Source of the DNA: Nitrosomonadales bacterium
GTDB taxonomy: Bacteria; Pseudomonadota; Gammaproteobacteria; Burkholderiales; Gallionellaceae
Direction of reading: 5' to 3'
Assembly (NCBI GenBank): GCA_016177795.1
Contig: JACOUM010000007.1
Coordinates: forward strand, 1 to 64,000
Length of the DNA: 64,000 nucleotides
Part shown: positions 32,289 to 41,173 of the stretch, in pieces
Layout: each line of letters opens with the position of its first letter
Position numbering within the stretch: the first letter of the stretch is position 1
The notes under the pieces: generated by a model
Seen by the model: only the letters and a program-made list of their open reading frames with translations
Databases searched by the model: none
Told to the model about the DNA's origin: nothing
Translations under genes and position numbers: made by a program

Positions 32289-32483
32289 ATGAGATTGGAA
32301 ATCATTGTTTACACGCTGATGGGTATCGGCCTTTATTTCGTGTCCGACTGGATACTCGACCGCATAGAAGTTTCACGCGGAGAGCGTTTTAAAAACCGCA
32401 ATATCATTTTCTTTTTGATCATTCTGACGCTGGCATTTCTTTCATTCAGCCTCACCAAATTTCTTCTGCTCGCCCCCGGCTAA
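32289..32483 (+). CDS. Small two-helix membrane protein
   Basis: A hydrophobic product of 62-64 residues with two predicted membrane helices (IIVYTLMGIGLYFVSDWIL and IIFFLIILTLAFLSFSLTKF) and a charged loop (RIEVSRGERFKNRN). GGGGA abuts the ATG at 32289, so the in-frame TTG at 32295 six bases after it may be the true start. It is on the opposite strand to the flanking cytochrome genes. The function is unknown. Clean codon use and a typical membrane design make it likely real. Confidence 0.65.
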   Translation: MRLEIIVYTLMGIGLYFVSDWILDRIEVSRGERFKNRNIIFFLIILTLAFLSFSLTKFLLLAPG

Positions 32484-32541
32484 ACTGGAAAACCATTGGT
32501 TTGACAGGTTTGATTCGAAGCCGGAATCCCGGAAACAGACG

Positions 32542-33954
32542 CTACGCCGGGCGACGCATGGCCTTGAACACCACGACCAGGAACATGATCCCGCCAATAA
32601 CGGCGATCAACCCGCCCAGCCCCATCAGTCCCATGCCGGCAGTCTGAGCAAAACCGTGCAGTTCCTGCGCGGCTCCGGCAACCTTGCGCTGCACGCCATA
32701 CCCGCCGGACCACATCAGGCCGAAGATATGCATCAGTTGTCCCGCAGCATAGACATAGGGCATCGGCGCGGCCCATTTCAGATCAGGCTGGCGATAACCG
32801 AGTTGTGGCAGCAGATGCAGGGTCAGTCCCATGAAGGCCAGACTGATCGCCCCGCCGGTTCCGTGATAATGCGCGGTAATGATCGTGTTGCTGTCGCCAA
32901 TCATCAAACTTATCCCGCCACCGATGGCGAACAGAACGATTGACGAAACCAGCGCCGCGCGCTGCGGGTTCGTCTGTGCAGTTCCTGTGGTCGTCAGGCA
33001 TCCATAAAGAACCGCCAGCCCCAATGGCACCGGTGCGAATGCCCCGCCAGCCTTCATCAGCTGGGTAAATTGCTCCATGTAGGCGCCCATATCGCCGGCA
33101 AAGTACAGATAAATAACCGGGGTAACGAATACCGGCAGCAATCCCAGCATGAGGATGGCAGAGGCTACCCGCGGCGTCAGCGGAACAGTTGCGCCGCAAC
33201 CACTGGCCAGCCACAGCCAGCCGGCCAGCATCAGCAGCGCATAGGTGAATTGCAGCACATGGCCGCCCCCCCAGAACAGCAGGTCGTAGTATTGCGTGCT
33301 GTCAAAGACGTCCGGGATGATGTCATACGACCAGCCGAAGGCCATCAGGGCAAACACCGCAGAAATGGAAGCGGCATAAAAACCGATGCGTATCGAACCT
33401 TCGCCACCCCGCCACAGGTCGGCGGAAGGTACCGCGACCAGGCTGCGCAATACCAGCACGGCCACGCCAGTGGAAAAAACAATCAGGCCGGTAAAAAAGA
33501 AGGTGCTTTGGATAACCGGCACATAATTGCTCATCAATGGTTTGCCGGCAGCGATGAAGGGAGACAAGGCAATCATGGTGGCACCCACGGCAGCCAGCAC
33601 CAGTGCCAGCCAGCCGACCCCGATGAATCTGGAGGATGAATTCAGACTCCACAATACACCGGCAAATGCCATGAACCACAGCAGCACCGACAGGTCCACA
33701 TGCACGACCAGCGCGGTATGGAAAAAATCTACCCAGGGGAAAATATCCTGGACATAAGGGGTGCGCGACAGCACCAGGAGAATGGCAAACAACCCGGCGC
33801 CCACCAGCGATGCAATACCCAACCACAACCAGCCGGAAGCCAGCCTGCGGCCATCTTCCGCTGGCATGGAAAGCACAAATTCATTCTTTTGTTTATCTTC
33901 TGCAGCCACGTCCCTGCCCTCCCCAATATCTGCTTGTTGATGTATCAGACTCAC
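32542..33954 (-). CDS. Heme-copper oxidase subunit I homologue lacking the CuB histidine pair (NO-reductase-like?)
   Basis: A 470-residue protein with about 12 membrane helices and the heme-copper oxidase subunit I plan. Haem ligands are seen as His85 (VVHVDLSV) and the His362/His364 pair (TAHYHGTGGA). Helix VI has GGGHVLQF (His232), with Phe where oxidases have the cross-linked Tyr. The two adjacent CuB histidines of helix VII are absent; the matching stretch reads IYLYFAGDMGAYMEQF. An oxygen-reducing site is therefore unlikely. It may be a NO reductase-like or otherwise altered enzyme, or an electron-transfer subunit. GTG 33954 has AGGGA six bases upstream. The start is coupled to the preceding 175-residue gene. 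Confidence 0.75.
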   Translation of the reverse strand: MSLIHQQADIGEGRDVAAEDKQKNEFVLSMPAEDGRRLASGWLWLGIASLVGAGLFAILLVLSRTPYVQDIFPWVDFFHTALVVHVDLSVLLWFMAFAGVLWSLNSSSRFIGVGWLALVLAAVGATMIALSPFIAAGKPLMSNYVPVIQSTFFFTGLIVFSTGVAVLVLRSLVAVPSADLWRGGEGSIRIGFYAASISAVFALMAFGWSYDIIPDVFDSTQYYDLLFWGGGHVLQFTYALLMLAGWLWLASGCGATVPLTPRVASAILMLGLLPVFVTPVIYLYFAGDMGAYMEQFTQLMKAGGAFAPVPLGLAVLYGCLTTTGTAQTNPQRAALVSSIVLFAIGGGISLMIGDSNTIITAHYHGTGGAISLAFMGLTLHLLPQLGYRQPDLKWAAPMPYVYAAGQLMHIFGLMWSGGYGVQRKVAGAAQELHGFAQTAGMGLMGLGGLIAVIGGIMFLVVVFKAMRRPA

Positions 33955-33957
33955 CCG

Positions 33958-34485
33958 TTATCCCTGGGTTGTATTCTTGTTTTTGAAAATAAACCCGCCG
34001 GTCGCTGACTTGAAATCAATCACCATGATACGCCCCGGAACCAGATGAACTGTTTCTTCATGCATGAAGTTGAATTCTTCGCCAATGTGATCTTTCAGGC
34101 GCGCCTTCAAGGTATGAACACCCGCCTTCACCGGGATACGCCGGTAAATATTGGAAGTGCCGCTGTGTGCAAATCCGGTTGGTGGCAACACCACGTGGTA
34201 GAGTTGCTTGCCATCCATTTCCAGTTCGACCACCACATCGGCACGCTCGCGGCTCGGGCAAATTGTCGTCACCTTGCGCTGGTACATCGGCAGCTTGGCA
34301 AGTTCTTCCGGTGTGCGCTCCCGGCACGCCTCCTTAAGCTGGCCGGCATGCCCAAAACTCAGCTTGATCAGGGTTTCATCAGGTTGCAGATAGGTGTAGG
34401 TCGGCCAGGTAGAGAAATAGCCGATCACCCCGAAGAACAGCGCGTAAAACAACCCTTGGCCCATATATTGCAGTGGCTTAATCAT
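33958..34485 (-). CDS. Membrane-anchored protein of unknown function in the cytochrome b cluster
   Basis: A 175-residue protein. It has one N-terminal membrane segment (GLFYALFFGVIGYFST) and a periplasmic, beta-rich domain with two Cys (KEACRERT, TICPSRERADV). The end is hydrophilic. It overlaps the cytochrome b-reductase gene by eight bases (ATGATTAA) and is followed after three bases by the oxidase homologue, so all three are made together. It resembles the size and topology of an oxidase subunit II, but no CuA motif is present. No family is recognised. Confidence 0.7.
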   Translation of the reverse strand: MIKPLQYMGQGLFYALFFGVIGYFSTWPTYTYLQPDETLIKLSFGHAGQLKEACRERTPEELAKLPMYQRKVTTICPSRERADVVVELEMDGKQLYHVVLPPTGFAHSGTSNIYRRIPVKAGVHTLKARLKDHIGEEFNFMHEETVHLVPGRIMVIDFKSATGGFIFKNKNTTQG

Positions 34486-36415
34486 GTTTCATCCCCTCGG
34501 AGGATACTGATGCTTGCGCAACCGGAGGGTTGTAGCGAGCAACCGTAAATGCGTCAGAAAAATACTGGTTTTCCGGCAATCCTCTGGCCATGAATGGCGC
34601 ACGACTCGCCTCGACCATGCCCGGTGAACCGCAGGCATATACCTGATAACCGTCCAGCCTTTCATAATCCTGCAGGATGGCCTCATGAACCAGCCCGGTT
34701 CTGCCCTGCCAGCCATACTCCGGCTTCGGCTCTGACAGCACCGGGATGAATTTGAAATTGTCATGTTCCCGCTGCCATTTTCCAGGCAAATCCGAGTACA
34801 GGTCGACGGGTGACTTGGCGCCCCAGTACAGCGTCATGGAACGATTCAACCCAACCTCGAAGGCATGCTCCACCATGCCCTTGATGGCACCGAAACCACA
34901 CCCTCCCGACATAAAAATAATCGGCTTGTCATCTTCTTCGCGCAGGGAAAAACTGCCGTAAGGCCCTTCCACTTGCAGCACGTCGCCCTCTTTCATTCCG
35001 TTAAATACATGGCCGGTGAATTTGCCGCCTCCCACCAGACGAATGTGCAGCTGCAAATGTTCCGTTTCATGTGGTGGATTGGCAATAGAATAACTGCGTT
35101 TGGTGCCATCATCCAGTTGCACGGCGACATATTGGCCGGCCACAAAATTCATGCGTTCGCCACCCTCCGGCAGCAATTCAAGCAACATCACATCGGGCGC
35201 CGCCTGTTCCATTTTTTGCACGCGGAACTGCATAATCTTGATCGGGAATTGCCTCGACTTGTCGACCTCGTGACATTCTATGTCCAGATCGGATAACGGT
35301 TTGGCACAACAGAACAGCGCCTTGCCCTCCGCTTTTTCTGCTTCGGTAAGCACCCCTTCCTGGTAAGTGCCGTAATCAACCGTGCCTTTCAGTATCCTGC
35401 CTTTGCAAACGCCGCAGGCGCCGTCACGGCATACATAGGGCAGATTCAATCCCTGGCGCAACCCGGCTTCGAGTACGGTTTCACCCTCTCTGGCAATCAA
35501 CCTGTGCCCGCAGGGCACGGTGTTGATTTCATATTCCCCCTTGCCCTTTCTGCTCCGTCCCAGAAACGGCAACAACAAAACGAAAGCAGTAAAACCACCC
35601 GATAGTGCCCATAACTTGCCCGCCCCCCAGGAATAGAGCAAGGGAAATGTCCACAAATAGAACCAGTCCAGGTTCAGAACAAACGGGACGGAATTCAGGT
35701 CGGAATGCCCCTGGCTCAATGCCGGATGAATCAGTGCAAGCATGATCATAGCCAGCACCAGTCCAATTGAAAGCGCCCTTGGTGGAGATGTCCTGGCCTC
35801 GGGAACGCGCTGGGTATGAATCCAGATCAATCCGAAAATGCCCAGCGGAACGCCGATGTGGACCAATGAAAGCAGCGAGAAAAAGCGATCGCTGACACTG
35901 CCGGACTCCAGAAAATTGCGTGCCAGCGGAGCGCTGAAAACCGGCAGGAAATCCAGCCATTCCGCGCTTGCCACGGCCAGGAATTGTGCCAGGCTATCCC
36001 AGACCAGCCAGTAACCGTTTATGCCGGCGATGTAGATCAGCCACAACAACGCGACACCCGTAGCCCATGAAAACCACCGGAAGTTCCGGTATCGGTCAAA
36101 GACAAAGTTGCGCACCATGTGCAATACGCCAAACAGAATCATCCCGTCAGAAGCGTAACGGTGCAGGCTGCGCATGATGCCGGCCAGGTACCATTGTTCG
36201 TTAGTGATGTATTCCACCGAGCCGAACGCATCTTCCACCCCGGTATCGTAAAAAATGTAGATGTAAAAGCCGCTGACAACGACAATCCAGAACATCAAAT
36301 AGGCAATCGCCCCCAGAGAATAAAACGGGTTCAGTACTGTTCCGAAAATACGATTGAGGGCGCTTTCCAGACGCAAAAAAATGGCTTGGCCAAGCCGTTG
36401 TGAGAGCTTAATCAT
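34478..36415 (-). CDS. Cytochrome b fused to a [2Fe-2S] ferredoxin and a FAD/NAD(P) reductase
   Basis: A 645-residue fusion. Residues 1-285 are cytochrome b-type membrane helices with His85/His99 and His186/His200. Residues 295-385 are a plant-type [2Fe-2S] ferredoxin (Cys329, 334, 337 and a CC pair at 369-370). Residues 395-625 are a ferredoxin-NAD(P) reductase-like module with the FAD motif RSYSIANPP and nucleotide-binding GGCGFGAIKGM. This would allow electrons to pass between NAD(P)H and membrane b haems, in either direction. It shares about half its length with the other cytochrome b fusion nearby, so the two arose by duplication and different C-terminal fusions. AGGGA precedes the ATG. 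Confidence 0.87.
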   Translation of the reverse strand: MIKLSQRLGQAIFLRLESALNRIFGTVLNPFYSLGAIAYLMFWIVVVSGFYIYIFYDTGVEDAFGSVEYITNEQWYLAGIMRSLHRYASDGMILFGVLHMVRNFVFDRYRNFRWFSWATGVALLWLIYIAGINGYWLVWDSLAQFLAVASAEWLDFLPVFSAPLARNFLESGSVSDRFFSLLSLVHIGVPLGIFGLIWIHTQRVPEARTSPPRALSIGLVLAMIMLALIHPALSQGHSDLNSVPFVLNLDWFYLWTFPLLYSWGAGKLWALSGGFTAFVLLLPFLGRSRKGKGEYEINTVPCGHRLIAREGETVLEAGLRQGLNLPYVCRDGACGVCKGRILKGTVDYGTYQEGVLTEAEKAEGKALFCCAKPLSDLDIECHEVDKSRQFPIKIMQFRVQKMEQAAPDVMLLELLPEGGERMNFVAGQYVAVQLDDGTKRSYSIANPPHETEHLQLHIRLVGGGKFTGHVFNGMKEGDVLQVEGPYGSFSLREEDDKPIIFMSGGCGFGAIKGMVEHAFEVGLNRSMTLYWGAKSPVDLYSDLPGKWQREHDNFKFIPVLSEPKPEYGWQGRTGLVHEAILQDYERLDGYQVYACGSPGMVEASRAPFMARGLPENQYFSDAFTVARYNPPVAQASVSSEGMKHD

Positions 36416-36461
36416 GGGTCCCTTTGGAAATAACTTCAGTCAACGGACTGATACCAAACCG

Positions 36462-37313
36462 CTAAAGAGTGTCAGTGCTGTTTATGCCATTATGTTTCGG
36501 ATAAGTCCGCTTCGGACTGCGACGGTACTCATGCACAATCCACCAGGTAATGAGCAATGAGATAAAAATACCCCAACCGATTGCGTAGAATATACTGTAA
36601 TTTACTTCGTACTTTCCTGTGGTTGGGTCGTAATCCGTGCAAAATAGCCGCACCCTGTTCGAAAGCCCTTCAAGCCCCGGCGCCGCCGCCTGAACGTTGT
36701 AAATCATATCCTTCAGCGGCTCGAGCAGCGTCTTGTTGCCAAATTCATCCCCATAAATCTGGCGGTAAACCTTGCCTTCCGCGTCAACAAAGGTTGTTTG
36801 CGTTATATGGTTAAAGCCGCCCTCGTCGGTTGGATAAAAGACAAACCCCAAGTCACTGCTCAGCTTCCTGATTGTTTCAGGGTCAGAACTGACAAATTCC
36901 CAGTTTGGCAGGTCGATGCCCATGCGTTTGGCAAAATCATCCATCGCGTCCGGCGTGTCATTTTCCGTATCGAAACCAACCGTCAACACACCAAAACTGT
37001 CCGCCCCCAGCGCGTCCTGGGAAAACTTGAGCGCGCTCAAGCTGCGGGTTGTGGTAGCGCAGATGAAGGGGCAATGCGTATAAATCATGCTGATAACCAG
37101 CGGCTTCCCCCGGTAATCGGAAAGGCGCACCGTGCGGCCGCTTCTGTCAAGGAATGTGTAGTCACCAAGCCTGTTGCCCACCGCAGCCTGGCTTATTCTC
37201 AGCACCTCCCTTTCATCAAAAACTTGAGGTGCTGGCACCTCCGGCTGCGCCAAGGAAGGCAATGCAGTGAAAACCAAGGCTGCAAAACTCAGCGGTAACA
37301 AATAATGACGCAT
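36462..37313 (-). CDS. SCO1/SenC-family copper chaperone
   Basis: A 283-residue thioredoxin-fold protein. It has an N-terminal signal/anchor, the copper motif YTHCPFIC (CxxxC), a downstream His (GGFNHITQTTFVD) and an unusual extra C-terminal membrane helix (IFYAIGWGIFISLLITWWIV). Sco proteins insert copper into the CuA centre of subunit II. ATG 37313 has AGGGAAG upstream. It starts the run sco, cytochrome b-reductase, 175-residue protein, oxidase homologue. The NorS-like CuA subunit is upstream, beyond ctaB and a terminator. In Nitrosomonas a senC gene also accompanies norSY. Confidence 0.88.
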   Translation of the reverse strand: MRHYLLPLSFAALVFTALPSLAQPEVPAPQVFDEREVLRISQAAVGNRLGDYTFLDRSGRTVRLSDYRGKPLVISMIYTHCPFICATTTRSLSALKFSQDALGADSFGVLTVGFDTENDTPDAMDDFAKRMGIDLPNWEFVSSDPETIRKLSSDLGFVFYPTDEGGFNHITQTTFVDAEGKVYRQIYGDEFGNKTLLEPLKDMIYNVQAAAPGLEGLSNRVRLFCTDYDPTTGKYEVNYSIFYAIGWGIFISLLITWWIVHEYRRSPKRTYPKHNGINSTDTL

Positions 37314-37415
37314 GATTCGCACTTCCCTTAAAAATACCCGACTATTTTAATATGACATATCGAAAACGCAAGCTAAATTATACTTAGCTAATATACTTTT
37401 TTGAGGGGGCAAAAT

Positions 37416-37450
37416 AAAAACCCGTCTGCACAACGGCCGGACGGGTTTTT
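37416..37450. terminator. Bidirectional terminator after ctaB
   Basis: AAAAACCCGTC and GACGGGTTTTT form a perfect 11-base inverted repeat around a 13-base loop. A tract and T tract make it usable on either strand. On the minus strand it ends the norSY-ctaB transcript and separates it from sco. Confidence 0.85.
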
Positions 37451-37468
37451 CATTCCAGAAAAAGAAAA

Positions 37469-38326
37469 TCAGGCGCCGAAATTCACTTCCAGCATCAACG
37501 CAATCATTAACACGCTGAACTGCACCAGCGATGCGACAAAATTGGCCATTGCCGTCTGTTTTGTCGGATTGCACAGCAGTTGTACGCTTTTAACCAGGAA
37601 GTAAGCTCCTCCCAGCATGGCTCCGGTAAGATAAATCCAGCCTAAACCGTAAAATACCGGCAACAGGGAAACCAGCACCAGAAGAATGGTGTGCCCCAGA
37701 ATAATGCGTGCTGCTTTCTTGTCGCCTTTCACCACAGGCAGCATGGGCACTCCCGCCGCCGCATATTGATCGCGAATGACAATTGCCAGGCTCCAGAAAT
37801 GCGGGGGCGTCCACAAGAACAACACCAATGCCAGCAAGCCCGGGAGCGGACCAAATGCAGGATCGACTGCCGCCGCACCCGCCAGCACCGCAAAACTTCC
37901 CGCCAGTCCGCCAAATACGATATTCAGCCAAGTACGCCGTTTCAGCCAAGCCGTATACACAATCGCATAGGTAAACGCGCCGAGGAAAATGTTCAACGCC
38001 GTCATCGCATTGAATGCGAACGCGGCAGATATGACTGCAAGCGCGAGCATTAGCCCGATTATCACCAGCCACTTGCGGCTGTGCTGGAAAAAACCGTTTA
38101 CAAAAGGCCGATTCTGGGTACGCGCCATTTTTGCGTCGATGTCGCGTTCGAAATACTGGTTAAAGGCCCCTGCGGCCGCCGAGGCCACCATAACGCTCAG
38201 CGACAGCACCAGAATTTGCAGGCTCGTCAATGCCTGCCCCGGAGTAATTGCCATGCCACCCAGCGCAGCCAGCGTAATCACCACCCCTATGCGTAACTTG
38301 AAGAGATTAATAAATTGACTGACCAT
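37469..38326 (-). CDS. ctaB: Protoheme IX farnesyltransferase (heme O synthase)
   Basis: A 285-residue UbiA-family prenyltransferase with about nine membrane helices. The first Asp-rich motif is in NQYFERDIDAKMARTQNRP, and TPPHFWSLAIVIRDQYAAAG is typical of heme O synthase. It farnesylates haem b to haem o for heme-copper enzymes. I chose ATG 38326; an open 40-residue extension has no family resemblance. It lies downstream of the NorY-like gene, so a haem O-type cofactor in a nearby oxidase or NOR is suggested but not shown. Confidence 0.93.
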   Translation of the reverse strand: MVSQFINLFKLRIGVVITLAALGGMAITPGQALTSLQILVLSLSVMVASAAAGAFNQYFERDIDAKMARTQNRPFVNGFFQHSRKWLVIIGLMLALAVISAAFAFNAMTALNIFLGAFTYAIVYTAWLKRRTWLNIVFGGLAGSFAVLAGAAAVDPAFGPLPGLLALVLFLWTPPHFWSLAIVIRDQYAAAGVPMLPVVKGDKKAARIILGHTILLVLVSLLPVFYGLGWIYLTGAMLGGAYFLVKSVQLLCNPTKQTAMANFVASLVQFSVLMIALMLEVNFGA

Positions 38327-38559
38327 AGTCCCGGTATCCGTAGTTATTCCTTTTTCGTCATCGAGAAAGGACTGGTTAGTTTTTCTGGATTTCTTGCTGC
38401 CGAATACTTCTAACCTGAGCCGTGCCGGTATTGCCACCCGCCACAATCAGCCGCACTGCCAAGCTTAGGTTAGAGGTCTCCCCCCTAGCAACTGAATTTC
38501 AGTTTCCTGCAAGGAATCAGGGGAAGGATGCCGCAGCATCCCCCCGTCATCTTATTGCT

Positions 38560-40266
38560 TTAAGATAAGCCCCATACCGTAGACAGGTACTTGAAGTTCA
38601 CGAAGTAGTACAGCACGAGCGTCACGAACAGGATCATAGCCAACACAAAGGTACCCGGCGCTTCCATGCCCCACACACCGATGTGCTTCTTCCCTGTCCT
38701 CTCGGCCACAACATCGGCATCTTCCACTTTCGGCCAGGGTGCGGAATCCTCCGCAATACGCTCACCGGTAAAAATGGATGCCAGCACGACCGCAATGAAC
38801 ATGATCGCACCGACCGCCATGACCACACCGAATATTTCACCGATATCCATCAAACCCTTGGCAATTTCCGGATATTCATAAGCCAATGGTTGACCGGCGA
38901 AGGTAATGTCCGCGTGACGACGTTGCACACCCAAGGTGCCTGCACCCATCAGGGCAATCGAGAAAACCCAGGCGCCGAGACTGAAGATGTACGGTTGCAA
39001 TTTCGCCACTCCGGTCAGCACGATCTTGCGCTGGAATACCACCGGAATCAGATAATAAGTCACCGCCATGAATGCCATCGTGGTACCAGCCACCAGCGTG
39101 CCATGGAAATGGCCCGGCAGATATGCGGTATTGTGGATAATCATGTTGATTTGTTCCACACTCATTACCACGCCGGAAATACCGCCGATGAAGCCGAAAC
39201 CGACCAGCGACAGAAACATACCGGAGAAAACCGGATTCCCCCAGGGCGCCTTGCGCAGCCAGGTAAACAAGCCGGTATCCAGCCCCTTCCTGCGTTGAGC
39301 AACCTCAATCGAGCCGGGAACAGTCAAGCCGTGAATCATGCTGGCCAATACGGCAAGGTAGATCATGTAGCTGGTGTTGAGGATCTTCCATGAAGAAGTC
39401 AGACCCGGATCGGACAACAGGTGATGCGCAGAACCCAGTTGCAGGAACAGGATATACAGCAGGAATGCGCCACGGCTCACCTTCTCGGACATCGGTTTGG
39501 CGCCAAATACCAGCGAAGCGATGAGATACCAGATGGTGATGTGGGTCGCCACGTTGATTTGCTGCGAAGAGTGACCGAAACCCCACCAGATAACCCGGTA
39601 CATCATCGGATCTATATGGCTGATCAGCCCGATCGACCATAAGAAAGTAGGGATCAGGATCAGCGCGCCGGAAACGATGGTGAAAACGGCAATCACGGTT
39701 GCCACAACGCCGCCAAACACCACCAGCGGGAGCGACCCGGTATAGGTTTTTTCCCGCTTGGCCACCACCAGCGTGCCGAGAAACACAAAACAGCCGATCA
39801 GGGCACCGACGGCAAACAGGATCAAACCCAGGTAAAAATGCGGGGCTGCCTGCAACGGCGGATAGGAGGTCATCATCACGCTGGAATTGCCTTGCAACAC
39901 GGCCACTGCAACCATGGCGGCACCGATCAGCATGAGCCAGAACTGCGCCCATGCAAAGCGCGGTGTCGCTAGGCGGCTACCCAGTATATGCGCACCAAGA
40001 AAATACAATGCGGCCATCTCAAAGAAAATGATCCACACCGCCAGGTTGACCAGACCATGCGCGGTCAGCGCCATGTAAAATAATTCCGGGCTAAGCAATT
40101 GCACACTCGGCATCCGCGTTAGCGCCACGCCGAGACCAAACAATCCGCCAACCAGCAAAAATACTACTGCAGCGAACGCGTTCCACTTAACCAGTGTGTT
40201 AGCCGTTCTGTGAATCTTGAGGCCGGAAACCGGGTCAACACGAAAATCAGACATTGTCGTCGCCAT
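38560..40266 (-). CDS. Heme-copper subunit I, predicted sNOR-type nitric oxide reductase (NorY-like)
   Basis: A 568-residue protein with about 12-14 helices. All six metal-binding histidines are present: His70 (low-spin haem), His232, His281/His282 (AHHLLSDPG) and His386/His388 (PGHFHGT). The helix VI motif is GHSSQQINV, so the Tyr that is cross-linked in oxygen reductases is Gln236. Loss of that Tyr is a mark of NO reductases. With a CuA subunit II just upstream and a Sco gene close by, it resembles the NorSY (sNOR) enzyme of Nitrosomonas. It may be annotated elsewhere as a cbb3-type oxidase subunit I. The gene starts six bases after norS. Confidence 0.82.
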   Translation of the reverse strand: MATTMSDFRVDPVSGLKIHRTANTLVKWNAFAAVVFLLVGGLFGLGVALTRMPSVQLLSPELFYMALTAHGLVNLAVWIIFFEMAALYFLGAHILGSRLATPRFAWAQFWLMLIGAAMVAVAVLQGNSSVMMTSYPPLQAAPHFYLGLILFAVGALIGCFVFLGTLVVAKREKTYTGSLPLVVFGGVVATVIAVFTIVSGALILIPTFLWSIGLISHIDPMMYRVIWWGFGHSSQQINVATHITIWYLIASLVFGAKPMSEKVSRGAFLLYILFLQLGSAHHLLSDPGLTSSWKILNTSYMIYLAVLASMIHGLTVPGSIEVAQRRKGLDTGLFTWLRKAPWGNPVFSGMFLSLVGFGFIGGISGVVMSVEQINMIIHNTAYLPGHFHGTLVAGTTMAFMAVTYYLIPVVFQRKIVLTGVAKLQPYIFSLGAWVFSIALMGAGTLGVQRRHADITFAGQPLAYEYPEIAKGLMDIGEIFGVVMAVGAIMFIAVVLASIFTGERIAEDSAPWPKVEDADVVAERTGKKHIGVWGMEAPGTFVLAMILFVTLVLYYFVNFKYLSTVWGLS

Positions 40267-40272
40267 TATTTC

Positions 40273-40830
40273 CTACTCCTTTACGTAAATTCTGCCCAGC
40301 ATCGAATGATGCCCGATGCCGCCGGCGCCACCGCAGTATTCGCCACATGCGATGGCAAAAGTGCCGCTTTTATTGGGTGTTATGGTCGTAACCTGTTCAT
40401 AGCCGGGGTAAACCTGAAAATTGATGTTTTCCGGCAATAACGAAAACCCATGCCCCACGTCATAGGAAGAGATATGCAAGCGATATTTTTCCCCTTTTTT
40501 CAACTCGAGGATGGGGCGATATTGCCATTGCATCGCAGCCAGATAGACATCGCTGCCGGGCGGTGGAGCCACCACATCTTCGCCAGTCGCATCATCCTTG
40601 CGGATAGCGTATTTGGCCGAAAAATCATCCACTTTTTTGGCATACTCTTCTATAGTGGTTCTGTAAGTTTCGTTACTCATGTTTTGCGGCCCGGCGAAGT
40701 GCCAGCCGATCATCCAGACAAACATGAAAATACACCATGAAAATGCGAGCACAATCCACACCAGCTCGCTACGTTCGATGGGTTCACGCCACCAGTCCGG
40801 ATTTGTCGGGGGGGTATAAGAAGTTCCCAT
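40273..40830 (-). CDS. Cytochrome c oxidase subunit II-like protein with CuA site (NorS-like)
   Basis: A 185-residue periplasmic cupredoxin anchored by one N-terminal helix (SELVWIVLAFSWCIFMFVWM). CuA ligands are His127 (DVGHGFS), Cys162 and Cys166 (CGEYC), His174 and Met177. Between the second Cys and the His there are seven residues (GGAGGIG) instead of the usual three, a Gly-rich insertion. It accepts electrons from cytochrome c or another donor and passes them to the NorY-like subunit encoded next. A good Shine-Dalgarno (GGGAG) precedes the ATG. Confidence 0.87.
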   Translation of the reverse strand: MGTSYTPPTNPDWWREPIERSELVWIVLAFSWCIFMFVWMIGWHFAGPQNMSNETYRTTIEEYAKKVDDFSAKYAIRKDDATGEDVVAPPPGSDVYLAAMQWQYRPILELKKGEKYRLHISSYDVGHGFSLLPENINFQVYPGYEQVTTITPNKSGTFAIACGEYCGGAGGIGHHSMLGRIYVKE

Positions 40831-40870
40831 AGCTTTATTTCTCCCTGTTAATTGGTTAAATGCGGCAGCA

Positions 40871-41026
40871 TTACGGAGCCGGCGGCACGTTAATTATGTC
40901 CCACAAGCCCCATAACGTATAAAGCACCAGGGGTACCAACACAGCCAACGCCAACATCAGCCACTGGTTATCCAATGCTTTTTGCATGAAATGAGGGTTT
41001 ACACCATTTGGGTTCGACTCTGACAT
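40871..41026 (-). CDS. Tiny single-helix membrane protein upstream of norS-like gene
   Basis: A 51-residue product with one membrane helix (NQWLMLALAVLVPLVLYTLW) after a polar N-terminus containing FMQKALD. AGGGAGG lies shortly upstream of the ATG, a strong ribosome-binding site. It resembles the 47-residue product at 41174-41317 (FMQKALDNQ compared with FVQQILHNN), so the two are probable paralogues. They are likely small subunits or assembly factors of the NorSY-like enzyme. Such short genes are easily missed. Confidence 0.7.
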   Translation of the reverse strand: MSESNPNGVNPHFMQKALDNQWLMLALAVLVPLVLYTLWGLWDIINVPPAP

Positions 41027-41173
41027 CGTTCATTCCTCCCTTAACAATTGATGGCTAACGCCACAGACAGTTGACACGAAAACAATACAACCTTGAGACC
41101 TCGTTTTTCTTTTTTCCACACACTGCCGCTCAAACTGCCATTCCAAGGCAGCCTGCAGAACTTCGGAAAGTGT

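Noticed and set aside
38526-38541. Hairpin GGATGC/GCATCC between the NorY-like gene and ctaB
   Set aside because: The stem is short and has no T tract, so it was not called a terminator; it may only modulate the transcript.
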